A stretch of DNA of 64,000 nt. It comes from Acinetobacter sp. SFB (GTDB lineage: Bacteria > Pseudomonadota > Gammaproteobacteria > Pseudomonadales > Moraxellaceae). The position numbers and the translations under genes were made by a program. This document shows, piece by piece, positions 48,775 to 56,973 of the stretch. The stretch is taken from NCBI RefSeq assembly GCF_001647545.1, contig NZ_LSZH01000002.1, forward strand, positions 1-64,000. The letters run 5' to 3'. The number at the start of each line of letters is the position of its first letter. The stretch's first letter is position 1. Under the pieces are notes generated by a model, which saw only the letters and a program-made list of their open reading frames with translations, did not search any database and was not told the origin of the DNA.

Positions 48775-48975
48775 CTACTTCACAGTCAACTTTCCTGTGC
48801 CATACCACCTCAGCAACAATAATCCTCCCGTCATAGCCATGTTTTTCATCAAGTGAAGTGTATTTATCCGAAGTGTCCGTCCATGAAAAATAAAGCCGAA
48901 AATAAAAGAGAAAATGGCTAAATCTAAAGCAGCCACCAGATTCAGCCAAGCATCGGGTTATAGGGATAAAACCTT
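48775..48975 (-). pseudogene. Relic of a DoxX family membrane protein
   Basis: Read leftwards, one frame gives NLVAALDLAIFSFIFGFIFH and another HLMKNMAMTGGLLLLRWYGTG and then TVK and a stop. These match the end of DoxX proteins (membrane helix, FH, then a MKN-A--GGLLLL helix) but lie in different frames, so at least one frameshift has occurred, and the N-terminal half is missing. Small DoxX/DUF proteins are often near stress genes. Confidence 0.7.
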
Positions 48976-49114
48976 ATTTTTATAGCCATCTTGGGATTAA
49001 AGATCGAGTGACATTTTAATTTTTTTAATGATCTGTTCATCCTAAGCCTGTTTTTCTGTTTCTAGAGGAGTTCAAAAAATAATGTGCAAGATAAATCCGG
49101 ACAAAAAGGAAAGG

Positions 49115-49198
49115 ATGAAAAAGCAATTAATTTCTTTTCTGATACTGACTTTCATGTCCCAGACTGCTAGGATTTCAGCACATTTTTGTTGCCTGTAG
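49115..49198 (+). CDS. Possible small secreted or membrane peptide
   Basis: A 27-codon frame beginning MKKQLISFLILTFMSQ, with AAAGGAAAGG just upstream. It has signal-peptide-like composition and two Cys at the end (HFCCL). It ends five bases before the dedA start and could be a leader peptide. Nothing beyond the ribosome-site fit supports it, so confidence is low. Confidence 0.25.
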   Translation: MKKQLISFLILTFMSQTARISAHFCCL

Positions 49199-49202
49199 CC
49201 CC

Positions 49203-49835
49203 ATGGAACTGCTTGATTTTATCTTACATGTCGATACCCATCTGCTCGAATTTATCACCAATTATGGCATCTGGATTTATGCCATTCTCTTCCTCATTAT
49301 TTTTGTGGAAACTGGTTTGGTAGTTATGCCATTTCTACCCGGTGATAGCTTATTGTTTGCTGCGGGCGCATTAGCGGCTTCAACCGGGGCAATGGATCCT
49401 GTCGTTCTGGTGATCCTGCTTTTTGTTGCTGCGGTATTGGGCGATACCCTGAACTATCATATTGGTAAATTTATCGGGCCACGAGTTTTTGAAATGGAAT
49501 CCCGTTTTATTAACAAACAACATTTAGCGTATACACAAAAATTCTTTGAAAAGCATGGCGGTAAAACCATTATTTTCGCCCGTTTTGTGCCTTTTGCCCG
49601 TACTTTCGCTCCCTTTGTTGCCGGTGCCGGCAGCATGAATTATAAATTCTTCCTCAGCTTTAATGTGATTGGAGCGATTTGCTGGGTCGGTTCATTTATT
49701 ACCTTGGGTTATTTATTTGGCAACATGCCGATTGTCAAAGACAATTTCACCCATCTGATTTTTGGCATCATTATTATTAGTGTACTGCCTGGCATTATTG
49801 GTTTTATCCGCCAAAAGCTGAAAAAGGCACATTAA
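49203..49835 (+). CDS. DedA family membrane protein
   Basis: Inner-membrane protein of 210 residues with about five hydrophobic segments. Family phrases FLIIFVETGLVVMPFLPGDSLLFAAG (part ETGLVVMPFLPGDSLLF), GDTLNYHIGKFIG and KTIIFARFVPFARTFAPFVAGAGSMNY (part FARFVPFARTFAPFVAG) are standard. Members are undecaprenyl/lipid flippases or proton-motive-force-dependent envelope maintenance factors; the exact role here is unknown. Start lacks a clear Shine-Dalgarno sequence. Convergent with a LysE gene. Confidence 0.93.
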   Translation: MELLDFILHVDTHLLEFITNYGIWIYAILFLIIFVETGLVVMPFLPGDSLLFAAGALAASTGAMDPVVLVILLFVAAVLGDTLNYHIGKFIGPRVFEMESRFINKQHLAYTQKFFEKHGGKTIIFARFVPFARTFAPFVAGAGSMNYKFFLSFNVIGAICWVGSFITLGYLFGNMPIVKDNFTHLIFGIIIISVLPGIIGFIRQKLKKAH

Positions 49836-49862
49836 ACGAGTGTGTTGCAATAGCTGTGAAAT

Positions 49863-50453
49863 TTAAAAGAAACGAATCATCACAGGCAACATCCCGAGCA
49901 ACAGCAGCATGGCCGATCCTTTATATAAAAGATTGGCTTTTATTTGCTTCGATTGACCTGCCAAAATAACGCTTCCAAATGACATCCAGAACGCCACGGT
50001 AGGCAATAGCACCAAACTGAATGCGGCAAATACCAAGATAAAATTGGCTGGACTGTTCCAGGTTTCAATCGGTAAAACACCAGTGGCAAATAACAAGGCT
50101 TTCGGATTTTTAAAAGTCGAAAAAAACAGTTGTCGGGGTCGGATAGAAGGGTGACGTTGATTATGCGTTACTAAATCAGAAACTTTCCATAAATGGAAGG
50201 CCATCCAAATCACATAGAGGGCGCTAAAAAAATGCACAATATGAATAAAGTTCGGCCAAACTGGACTACATAAGTGAATCAGTAATGCCCATAAATTAAT
50301 GGCATAAAAATAGCCAAGCAGCTCGGCTGGAATAAATAAACTGGTTTTGGCAATGCCTTGTTGGTGTGCAGAGCTTGCAAGTAATGCGTTAGTTGGACCC
50401 GGAATCATCAGAACCGCAATCACTGCCAACACAAAAAGCCAACTCTCAATCAT
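49863..50453 (-). CDS. LysE family translocator
   Basis: 196-residue membrane exporter with about six hydrophobic segments. N-terminal LMIPGPTNALLASSAHQQG and FKNPKALLFATGVLP are superfamily landmarks. Longest relatives are amino-acid exporters; substrate unknown. A paralogue lies at 25594-26217. 27 bases separate the convergent stops of dedA and this gene. Confidence 0.88.
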   Translation of the reverse strand: MIESWLFVLAVIAVLMIPGPTNALLASSAHQQGIAKTSLFIPAELLGYFYAINLWALLIHLCSPVWPNFIHIVHFFSALYVIWMAFHLWKVSDLVTHNQRHPSIRPRQLFFSTFKNPKALLFATGVLPIETWNSPANFILVFAAFSLVLLPTVAFWMSFGSVILAGQSKQIKANLLYKGSAMLLLLGMLPVMIRFF

Positions 50454-50672
50454 AAAGACCTGATATCACCATTAGAAGAGTGGCACACCTTATACGAAAG
50501 TCACAAAAAGTGACAAGTATTTCGATCAGGAAATCATAACCTTATGCGTCTAAATTTCACCCTAAAAATTATTAAGCACTTGATAATAATATTATTTTCT
50601 TGAAACATTTTGCTAAGATTTCATCATCCTGCTGTACATTTAATATGCACAACAGAATGATTATGCGAAAGA

Positions 50673-51062
50673 TTATGGCGCTTTATGACGAATAATAATC
50701 GGACAATTTTTAAATTGGGCTGCCTGAACTACAGCTTCTTGCTCACCCAACAAACGGGCTAATTCAGTTTTTTTGGTATTTGAAGACTGCCCCATGTTGA
50801 CTGAAACACTTGGCCCAATGCCCCAACCACCACGACTGCCCCAACCTCCCCCAACGCCTACACCAACACCCACGCCGCTACGCTTAGGAGGTTGTACACC
50901 ATTGTCAACATATTGCTGGATACGGTTATATTCACTTTGTAATTGCTGACAGTTCAAGGCCTGATATTGCGTCGGTGATACATAAGTCGGTTTGACGGTT
51001 GTCGCACATGCAGCTAATAAAAGCGTACTACCCACTAACAGGCTTAAATACATTGTTTTCAT
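50673..51062 (-). CDS. Gly-rich small lipoprotein
   Basis: 129-residue protein with a lipoprotein signal (lipobox LAAC, about Cys19) and a Gly/Val-rich low-complexity stretch (about 65-85, GVGVGVGVGGGWGSRGG). The rest is polar with two Cys (NCQQL, about 38, and KNCP, about 121). ATG 51062 has GAGGT upstream; an in-frame TTG at 51074 extends it by four residues. It follows the ParA-like gene with nine bases between. Function unknown. Confidence 0.75.
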   Translation of the reverse strand: MKTMYLSLLVGSTLLLAACATTVKPTYVSPTQYQALNCQQLQSEYNRIQQYVDNGVQPPKRSGVGVGVGVGGGWGSRGGWGIGPSVSVNMGQSSNTKKTELARLLGEQEAVVQAAQFKNCPIIIRHKAP

Positions 51063-51070
51063 GGGAAACC

Positions 51071-51913
51071 TCAAATTTTATTTTGTTCAATTTCATTGAA
51101 CAATGATTGATAGGCTTGCGTCAATTTATGTTCGGTAGCCAAATAAATGAGAGGCTGATTTTTAAGATGAGATTCTTTCATTAAAATTGACGGGGGCAAC
51201 ATACTGTCTAAAACAGGCAAACCTTCATCTTTAAGTTGCTGTACCACTTCACGTGGCAATTTTGCCTGAGCCTGAAACTGATTGACGATAATCCCTTCAA
51301 TTTCCAGACGGTCATTATGATCATCTTGGGTTTCAATGACATTTTCAATCAGGGTTTTTAAGGCACGTTTTGAGAATACATCACAATCAAAAGGAATCAG
51401 CACCCGCTCTGCGGCAATCAGTGCAGATAAAGTAAAGAAGTTGAACGCGGGTGGCGTATCAATATAAACCCGGTCATATTGTCCAGCCAACTGTTGCAAG
51501 GCATCACGTAATTTATAAATTTTATGTTTCGATTCTAAAGCATGTGCCAGTGCGCCTAAAGTTGGACTGGCCGGAATCACATGCAGATTTTTAAATGGCG
51601 ATTGATGCACATAGCTTTCCAGACCTTTGGAGCGATTCTTTAAAATCGAACCAATGGCATTGCCTAAAAGCCCTTTACTTTGGTTAGCACCCAGTACTTC
51701 TTCAAAATAGTTTTCAACATTCGGCTCCAATGCAGGTTTATCAACCGAGTAAGTCGCATCATCTCCCAACACATATTGACTGGAATTGGCTTGAGGATCG
51801 AGATCAATCAGTAAAGTTTTAAAACCTTGATGTGCACTGATTGCCGCTAAATTTACGGCAATACTTGACTTGCCCACCCCACCTTTTTGATTAAAAACCA
51901 CACGTGTCCGCAT
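51071..51913 (-). CDS. ParA family ATPase, orphan
   Basis: 280-residue P-loop ATPase of the ParA/MinD group: deviant Walker A QKGGVGKSSIAVNLAA (about 9-24), LLIDLDPQANSSQY (about 33-46) and YIDTPPAFNFFTLSALIAAE (about 140-159), DCDVFSKRAL. No parB, no plasmid or phage replicon gene and no chemotaxis genes adjoin. The only companion is a lipoprotein gene nine bases downstream. It might position an envelope assembly, but this is guesswork. Confidence 0.88.
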   Translation of the reverse strand: MRTRVVFNQKGGVGKSSIAVNLAAISAHQGFKTLLIDLDPQANSSQYVLGDDATYSVDKPALEPNVENYFEEVLGANQSKGLLGNAIGSILKNRSKGLESYVHQSPFKNLHVIPASPTLGALAHALESKHKIYKLRDALQQLAGQYDRVYIDTPPAFNFFTLSALIAAERVLIPFDCDVFSKRALKTLIENVIETQDDHNDRLEIEGIIVNQFQAQAKLPREVVQQLKDEGLPVLDSMLPPSILMKESHLKNQPLIYLATEHKLTQAYQSLFNEIEQNKI

Positions 51914-51995
51914 TGCAGTCCTCTATGCTTTATATTTATTTATTGCTGGCAGTTTAACCTACCTGCCTTGCTTCAAAAACAATTATGTCTAACAA

Positions 51996-52388
51996 TCAAC
52001 CGAAATTTGGCTTAATGATGACGAGGCCAATAATCCCAATTAGTGCCACGATAGCAATGGCTAGGCCTGCACGGCGTTGTGCCAATAAAATACGGTCATC
52101 TTTTTTATATGCTTTGATTAAAGATGAAAACAAAACCAGAAATAAAACCACTTTGGCATAGAACCACGGCTGCACGTCAAAGTTTTTAATTACTAAAGAT
52201 GTAACACCAGTCAATATAATCAAGGTCATCGACAAATGTTGAAGTGCCACCAAGAGTTTCCGTGCTACAGGATTAGGCTGATTACCCTGAACTCCGACAA
52301 ACAGAGTAAAAGCCCGAGCAATCACCACCCCAATCAGCAATGCCACAATGCTCATATGTATAATTTTAACAGTCAGCTGCATGTCCAT
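51996..52388 (-). CDS. SirB family membrane protein
   Basis: 130 residues with four hydrophobic segments: KIIHMSIVALLIGVVIARAFTL in pieces, LSMTLIILTGVTSLVI, FYAKVVLFLVLFSSLIKAY and LAIAIVALIGIIGLVII. This fits SirB2-type proteins, found across proteobacteria with poorly known function. Two in-frame ATGs (52388 and 52382) lie near the start. The gene follows bolA by 13 bases and is probably in the same transcript. Confidence 0.78.
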   Translation of the reverse strand: MDMQLTVKIIHMSIVALLIGVVIARAFTLFVGVQGNQPNPVARKLLVALQHLSMTLIILTGVTSLVIKNFDVQPWFYAKVVLFLVLFSSLIKAYKKDDRILLAQRRAGLAIAIVALIGIIGLVIIKPNFG

Positions 52389-52401
52389 TGTTCAATATCC
52401 C

Positions 52402-52713
52402 TTATTCAGGTTTAGGTGCATGGGCACAGTCAGGACTCGGCGTGGATTGTCCTTGCCATTCCGACGGAACAAAAGCGTGGATTGCCAGTGCATGAATACG
52501 GCTTGGGCTCAGTAAATCACCCGCAGCAGCATAAATTTTTTGATGACGTTGCACTAAACGTAAACCTTGAAAAATATCACTGACCACAATCACTTTAAAA
52601 TGTGATTCTTTACCCGGGAAATAACCGCCATGACCTGACGATTCATTTACCACTTCTAAATGTGTCGGGGATAAATCCTGAAGGCGTTGAATCAGTTGTT
52701 GTTCTAAAGTCAT
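52402..52713 (-). CDS. bolA: BolA family protein
   Basis: 103-residue small protein, about 85 residues of which form the BolA fold: HLEVVNESSGHGGYFPGKESHFKVIVVSD (ending ESHFKVIVVS), then RHQKIYAAAGDLLSPSRIHALAIHAFVPSEWQ. Family members bind monothiol glutaredoxins with an Fe-S cluster and influence stress morphology. Cys97 in the tail (PDCAHAPK) is not a known BolA ligand. SirB gene follows. Confidence 0.92.
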   Translation of the reverse strand: MTLEQQLIQRLQDLSPTHLEVVNESSGHGGYFPGKESHFKVIVVSDIFQGLRLVQRHQKIYAAAGDLLSPSRIHALAIHAFVPSEWQGQSTPSPDCAHAPKPE

Positions 52714-52911
52714 AATAATACTCCCAAATTACTTAAGCGCTGGATTGATTATAGCGTGTTCCGCTTCAATCTTTACCCAGACCTCGCTAAATCATTCAAC
52801 AGTTTTATTAAGTAATCATTCTGATTTATAGTATTTTTGCTTACAAAATCATCAAAATCCTGGAAAATGGTTTTATTTTATGCAATTGATACAAGTTTTC
52901 TCACAAAGTTA

Positions 52912-52939
52912 TTGACCCTGTTTTTGCATACTGTATTAT
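52912..52939 (+). promoter_or_regulatory. Promoter of the tRNA-Gly genes
   Basis: TTGACC (52912-52917) and TATTAT (52934-52939) are 16 bases apart, and the first tRNA starts about 10 bases downstream. GC-rich sequence between -10 and the tRNA start (CGGCATGCGGG) is typical of stable RNA promoters. Confidence 0.75.
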
Positions 52940-52948
52940 ACACGGCAT

Positions 52949-53021
52949 GCGGGAATAGCTCAGTTGGTAGAGCATAACCTTGCCAAGGTTGGGGTCGGGA
53001 GTTCGAGTCTCCTTTCCCGCT
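52949..53021 (+). tRNA. tRNA-Gly (anticodon GCC)
   Basis: Cloverleaf with acceptor GCGGGAA/TTCCCGC, D arm GCTCAGTTGGTAGAGC, anticodon loop TTGCCAA, and T arm GGGAG-TTCGAGT-CTCCT. The 3' CCA is not encoded. It differs from the next copy in four bases, forming two base-pair swaps. Confidence 0.97.
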
Positions 53022-53063
53022 CAAATTTTTTAAGTGTAAGTTTTTTATAAAACTGCTCAATTT

Positions 53064-53139
53064 GCGGAAATAGCTCAGTTGGTAGAGCATAACCTTGCCA
53101 AGGTTGGGGTCGAGAGTTCGAGTCTCTTTTTCCGCTCCA
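53064..53139 (+). tRNA. tRNA-Gly (anticodon GCC), second copy
   Basis: Same cloverleaf, 43 bases after the first. Acceptor GCGGAAA/TTTCCGC and T arm GAGAG-TTCGAGT-CTCTT differ from the first copy in compensating pairs. This copy encodes its own CCA end (53137-53139). Confidence 0.97.
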
Positions 53140-53145
53140 AATTTA

Positions 53146-53178
53146 AAAAGCCCTTATCGAAAGATAGGGGCTTTTTTT
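53146..53178 (+). terminator. Terminator after the tRNA genes
   Basis: AAGCCCTTATC, GAAA loop, GATAGGGGCTT: one mismatch-tolerant stem followed by a T-run, seven bases beyond the second tRNA. Confidence 0.9.
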
Positions 53179-53440
53179 ATGCAATAACAGTTTAAAATCT
53201 CGCCATTCCTGACCATTTTGCATAAGCTTGTCAGGAATTATGTATTTTAACTGCTTAAAAATTGGGCACAATCACGGCTTTTTAAAAGAAAGTCCTCTTT
53301 TCAAGCTTTCTATGACTGTGTATAACAATGGGCAGTTAGGGAAATCAATAAGCATAGGCAAATGACGTCAAAACACGTTAGACTATGCAGCAATCAATGC
53401 AAGCAAAATGTCATTTGAGACAAAAAGAAGGTGAAGGTTG

Positions 53441-54556
53441 ATGCCGCTCAATACCGTTGAAGAGCTCGTAGCAGATATCCGTGCAGGAAAAATGGTCATC
53501 CTGATGGATGATGAAGATCGTGAAAATGAAGGTGATTTAGTCATTGCGGCGACACACGTACGTCCGGAAGACATCAACTTTATGATCACCCATGCACGTG
53601 GTTTGGTCTGCCTGACTTTGAGTAAGGAGCGTTGCCAACAGTTAAATCTACCGCTTATGGTGGATGCTAACGGCGCACAACACGGCACTAACTTTACCTT
53701 GTCAATTGAAGCGACGAATGGCATTACTACAGGTATTTCACCTGCTGAACGTGCCCATACAATTCAAACTGCGGTTGCAGCCCATGCAAAACCTGCAGAC
53801 ATCGTGCAACCCGGACACATCTTCCCGCTGATGGCGCAGCCAGGCGGTGTATTGCACCGTGCCGGTCATACTGAAGCCGGTTGTGACTTATCTCGTCTAG
53901 CAGGTCTTGAGCCCGCTTCTGTGATTTGTGAAATTATTAATGAAGATGGTACGATGGCGCGCCGTCCAGACCTTGAAGTTTTCGCAGAAAAGCATGGTTT
54001 GAAAATTGGTACGATTGCCGACCTCATTCACTACCGCATGACCAATGAGCAAACGGTAGAACGCATTGATCAACAAACCCTAGATACCGAATACGGTACC
54101 TTTGAATTGTTCCGTTACCGTGAACTGGGTAATCCAGATATTCATTTGGCTTTGGTCAAAGGTCAGCCGAAAGAAGGGGTGACGACTGTGCGTGTCCATG
54201 GCTTCAATCCGGCACGTGACTTACTCAAACTCAATAAGCAAGACGGCGAACCCGCGTGGAACTTAGACCGTGCCCTGAAAGAAATTGCACACAGTGATCG
54301 TGGTGTCTTGGTCTGGATTGGTCAACGCCACCTACAAGATTTAGGCCCGGCACTGGACAGCTTAACTGCACCGAAACCAACAAAATCCAATGCTGCCCTT
54401 TCACAGCAATATCAGACCATTGGTGTTGGCGCACAAATTTTACGTGATTTGGGCGTTGAAAAAATGAAGCTGCTGAGCTCTCCATTACGTTTCAATGCAC
54501 TCTCAGGCTTTAACTTAGAAGTGGTGGAATATGTCACCGCACAACAAACATCTTAA
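53441..54556 (+). CDS. ribB: 3,4-dihydroxy-2-butanone-4-phosphate synthase with degenerate cyclohydrolase domain
   Basis: Riboflavin biosynthesis: makes DHBP from ribulose-5-phosphate. 371 residues: RibB domain (about 1-200) with DDEDRENEGDLVIAATH, RGLVCL, HFPLMAQPGG-type IFPLMAQPGGVLHRAGHTEAGCDL (as IFPLMAQPGG / RAGHTEA). The C-terminal half (about 205-370, YGTFELFRYR) resembles GTP cyclohydrolase II but lacks its three zinc Cys residues, so this is a RibBX-type fusion with an inactive second domain. ATG 53441 has AAGGTG upstream; TTG 53438 is ignored. No FMN riboswitch is seen in the leader. Start of a run of same-strand genes, ribH next. Confidence 0.93.
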   Translation: MPLNTVEELVADIRAGKMVILMDDEDRENEGDLVIAATHVRPEDINFMITHARGLVCLTLSKERCQQLNLPLMVDANGAQHGTNFTLSIEATNGITTGISPAERAHTIQTAVAAHAKPADIVQPGHIFPLMAQPGGVLHRAGHTEAGCDLSRLAGLEPASVICEIINEDGTMARRPDLEVFAEKHGLKIGTIADLIHYRMTNEQTVERIDQQTLDTEYGTFELFRYRELGNPDIHLALVKGQPKEGVTTVRVHGFNPARDLLKLNKQDGEPAWNLDRALKEIAHSDRGVLVWIGQRHLQDLGPALDSLTAPKPTKSNAALSQQYQTIGVGAQILRDLGVEKMKLLSSPLRFNALSGFNLEVVEYVTAQQTS

Positions 54557-54574
54557 GAAATAAACGAGGTTGCT

Positions 54575-55045
54575 ATGGCAGTTCGCCGTATTGAAGGTAT
54601 GTTACATCTCGCGAGCGAAGGCCGTTACGCGATTTTAGTCGGTCGCTTTAATAGCTTTGTGGTCGAACATTTGCTAGAAGGTGCAATTGATACATTGAAA
54701 CGCCATGGTGTATCGGAGGATAATATCACTGTTGTTCACGCACCTGGCGCTTGGGAACTTCCTGTCGTTGCAAAAAAACTTGCCGCTTCAGATCGTTTTG
54801 ATGCGATCATTGCACTTGGCGCCGTGATTCGTGGTAGCACGCCTCACTTTGATTTTGTTGCTGGTGAATGTGCCAAAGGTTTAGGCGTTGTTGGCCTGGA
54901 TACTGGCTTACCAGTGATCAACGGTGTATTGACTACGGATAGTATTGAACAAGCGATTGAACGCTCTGGAACAAAAGCAGGTAATAAAGGTGGCGAAGCT
55001 GCCCTTACTGCAATTGAAATGGTTAACTTGTTAAAGGCTATTTAA
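54575..55045 (+). CDS. ribH: 6,7-dimethyl-8-ribityllumazine synthase
   Basis: Condenses DHBP with the pyrimidinedione to lumazine. 156 residues with the active-site signature [37 protein letters not shown] (catalytic His) and [19 protein letters not shown]. Standard length and motifs. It follows ribB by 18 bases and nusB begins five bases after its stop, making a compact riboflavin/nusB unit. Confidence 0.98.
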   Translation: MAVRRIEGMLHLASEGRYAILVGRFNSFVVEHLLEGAIDTLKRHGVSEDNITVVHAPGAWELPVVAKKLAASDRFDAIIALGAVIRGSTPHFDFVAGECAKGLGVVGLDTGLPVINGVLTTDSIEQAIERSGTKAGNKGGEAALTAIEMVNLLKAI

Positions 55046-55049
55046 CGCT

Positions 55050-55490
55050 ATGTCGCAAACACTTCAAGCAACTTATGCAGCAAAACGTAAAGCACGTCGC
55101 TTTGCTGTACAAGGAATTTATGAATGGCAAATGAGCCACAATCCGGTGCATGAGATTGAAGCACGTACGCGTGTGGAAAATGCCATGCATAAAGTGGATC
55201 TGAGCTATTATCATGAATTGTTGACTCAAGTGGTTGCCAATCATGAAGCATTGGATGCGCTCTTAATCCCTGTACTCGATCGTGAACTTAGCGCCCTTGA
55301 CGGCGTTGAACTTGCGACCCTTCGTCTGGGTGCCTATGAATTGAAAGATCATCTTGAAATTCCATATCGCGTCGTTTTGGATGAATCAATTGAGCTGGCT
55401 AAACACTTTGGCGGTGCAGATAGCCATAAATACATCAATGGTGTATTGGACCGTTTAGCAACCAGCTTACGTGCAGCAGAAAAGCAATAA
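55050..55490 (+). CDS. nusB: Transcription antitermination factor NusB
   Basis: Binds boxA RNA with NusE to promote rRNA antitermination. 146 residues, basic N-terminus ([19 protein letters not shown]) and conserved C-terminal [30 protein letters not shown] in parts ([17 protein letters not shown]). Close behind ribH and 29 bases ahead of thiL. Confidence 0.97.
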   Translation: MSQTLQATYAAKRKARRFAVQGIYEWQMSHNPVHEIEARTRVENAMHKVDLSYYHELLTQVVANHEALDALLIPVLDRELSALDGVELATLRLGAYELKDHLEIPYRVVLDESIELAKHFGGADSHKYINGVLDRLATSLRAAEKQ

Positions 55491-55519
55491 GCCAATTAAT
55501 TTTTAAGTGGACTTGTTGC

Positions 55520-56452
55520 ATGGCTGAGTTTTCGATTATTGACACCTATTTCAATCGTCAGACTGTTACATCTACTGATGTCAATTCTGTCGATTTGGGT
55601 GTTGGTGACGACTCAGCCTTGCTCACCCCCCCACCCAACCAGCAACTAGTCATCTGTGCCGATACCCTGGTTGCCGGCCGACATTTCCCTCTAGATACAA
55701 ATCCCCATGCTATCGGCTGGAAATCTGTTGCCGTCAATTTATCTGATATTGCTGCAATGGGTGCCAAACCGCATAGTATTCTTCTTGCATTGAGCCTACC
55801 CCAAATTGATCATGACTGGCTGAAAGGCTTTAGCCAGGGTTTATATGAGTGTTGCGATCAATTTGGTGTGAGTTTAATTGGTGGTGATACTACCCAAAGT
55901 CCCCATCTGACCATTTCAGTTACTGCCCTGGGCTGGATCGAAACAGGTCAAGCCGTAACACGTGCTGGCGCCCAAGTGGGTGACTATGTTTGTGTGAGCG
56001 GAACTGTGGGTGATGCTGCATATGCTTTGCAACATTTGGGACATCCGCTACAACAACGTCTCGATTATCCAACGCCACGTTGTCAGCTTGGTCAACAGCT
56101 AAAAGGCTTGGCATCAAGTATGATTGATGTGTCTGATGGCTTGGCCCAAGACTTAGGGCATATTCTTAAAACATCACATGTCGGTGCAACTTTGGATTTA
56201 GGCCAACTACCGGTTAATGCCGCTTTAAAAAAATTACCACAAGAAAAGCAATGGCAATACGCACTCGCGGGTGGCGACGATTATGAATTATGCTTTACAA
56301 TAAGCCCAGATAAGTATCAGCAGCTATTGCAACAAAAATTAGATGTAAATCTAACAATTATTGGACAAATTACCAAGAATTTGGGATTAACTTTTTCTCA
56401 GAATGGCGTAGATTGTTCCATTCAATTTCATGGGTATCAACATTTTGCATAA
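55520..56452 (+). CDS. thiL: Thiamine-monophosphate kinase
   Basis: Phosphorylates TMP to thiamine diphosphate. 310 residues with DLGVGDDSALL (metal/ATP region, about 26-36), CADTLVAGRHFP, GWKSVAVNLSDIAAMGAKPH, GGDTTQSPHLTISVTALG, MIDVSDGLAQDLGHI and GGDDYELCFTI. Standard PurM-like two-domain layout. The stop lies inside the pgpA start region (23-base overlap). Confidence 0.96.
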   Translation: MAEFSIIDTYFNRQTVTSTDVNSVDLGVGDDSALLTPPPNQQLVICADTLVAGRHFPLDTNPHAIGWKSVAVNLSDIAAMGAKPHSILLALSLPQIDHDWLKGFSQGLYECCDQFGVSLIGGDTTQSPHLTISVTALGWIETGQAVTRAGAQVGDYVCVSGTVGDAAYALQHLGHPLQQRLDYPTPRCQLGQQLKGLASSMIDVSDGLAQDLGHILKTSHVGATLDLGQLPVNAALKKLPQEKQWQYALAGGDDYELCFTISPDKYQQLLQQKLDVNLTIIGQITKNLGLTFSQNGVDCSIQFHGYQHFA

Positions 56453-56951
56453 ACCCAGCATCAACTTTAAAGACATGTCATGGTCAAACCGCTGCATCGT
56501 GTTTTGTGGTGTGGGATTCGGTTCTGGTTTATTACCCAAAGCTCCTGGGACTTTTGGTTCTGCTTTTGCATTGCTGTTTATTCCCGCATGGTTAAGTCTG
56601 GGTTTTTTAAATAGCCTTTTTGCCATTGTCATCATGTCCTTGATAGGTATATATATCTGCGGGCAAACTGCCAAGATCATGGGTGTTCATGATGATGGTC
56701 GTATTGTCTGGGATGAGTTTGCCGGGCAGTCCATTACCTTTTTACCGCTCATTTATTTAGGGCACATGAGCTGGTTATGGATACTGGTTGGATTTGCCTT
56801 ATTTCGTTTGTTTGATGTATGGAAACCTTGGCCTATTCGCGTAATCGATCGTCAAATCGGTGGCGGCTTTGGTATTATGTTTGACGATATTATCGCCGGC
56901 ATTTGGGCTGCACTATGCATTTACATTTATTTATCGTTCCTGATGGCTTAA
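56430..56951 (+). CDS. pgpA: Phosphatidylglycerophosphatase A
   Basis: Removes phosphate from phosphatidylglycerophosphate in the inner membrane. 173 residues with [23 protein letters not shown] ([16 protein letters not shown]), [19 protein letters not shown] (catalytic EFAG region) and [17 protein letters not shown]. Several membrane segments. The start overlaps thiL; an in-frame ATG at 56475 (MSWSNRC) is a plausible alternative. Confidence 0.94.
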   Translation: MGINILHKPSINFKDMSWSNRCIVFCGVGFGSGLLPKAPGTFGSAFALLFIPAWLSLGFLNSLFAIVIMSLIGIYICGQTAKIMGVHDDGRIVWDEFAGQSITFLPLIYLGHMSWLWILVGFALFRLFDVWKPWPIRVIDRQIGGGFGIMFDDIIAGIWAALCIYIYLSFLMA

Positions 56952-56973
56952 GCTAAAAATTGTAGGATTACAC

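Noticed and set aside
50815..50885. Repeat array or CRISPR
   Set aside because: The repeated pattern is low-complexity Gly/Val codons within one coding gene; there are no spacer-separated repeats.
53180..53440. FMN riboswitch upstream of ribB
   Set aside because: The leader is AT-rich and shows none of the conserved RFN core such as the GGGGC-type segments, so no riboswitch is claimed.
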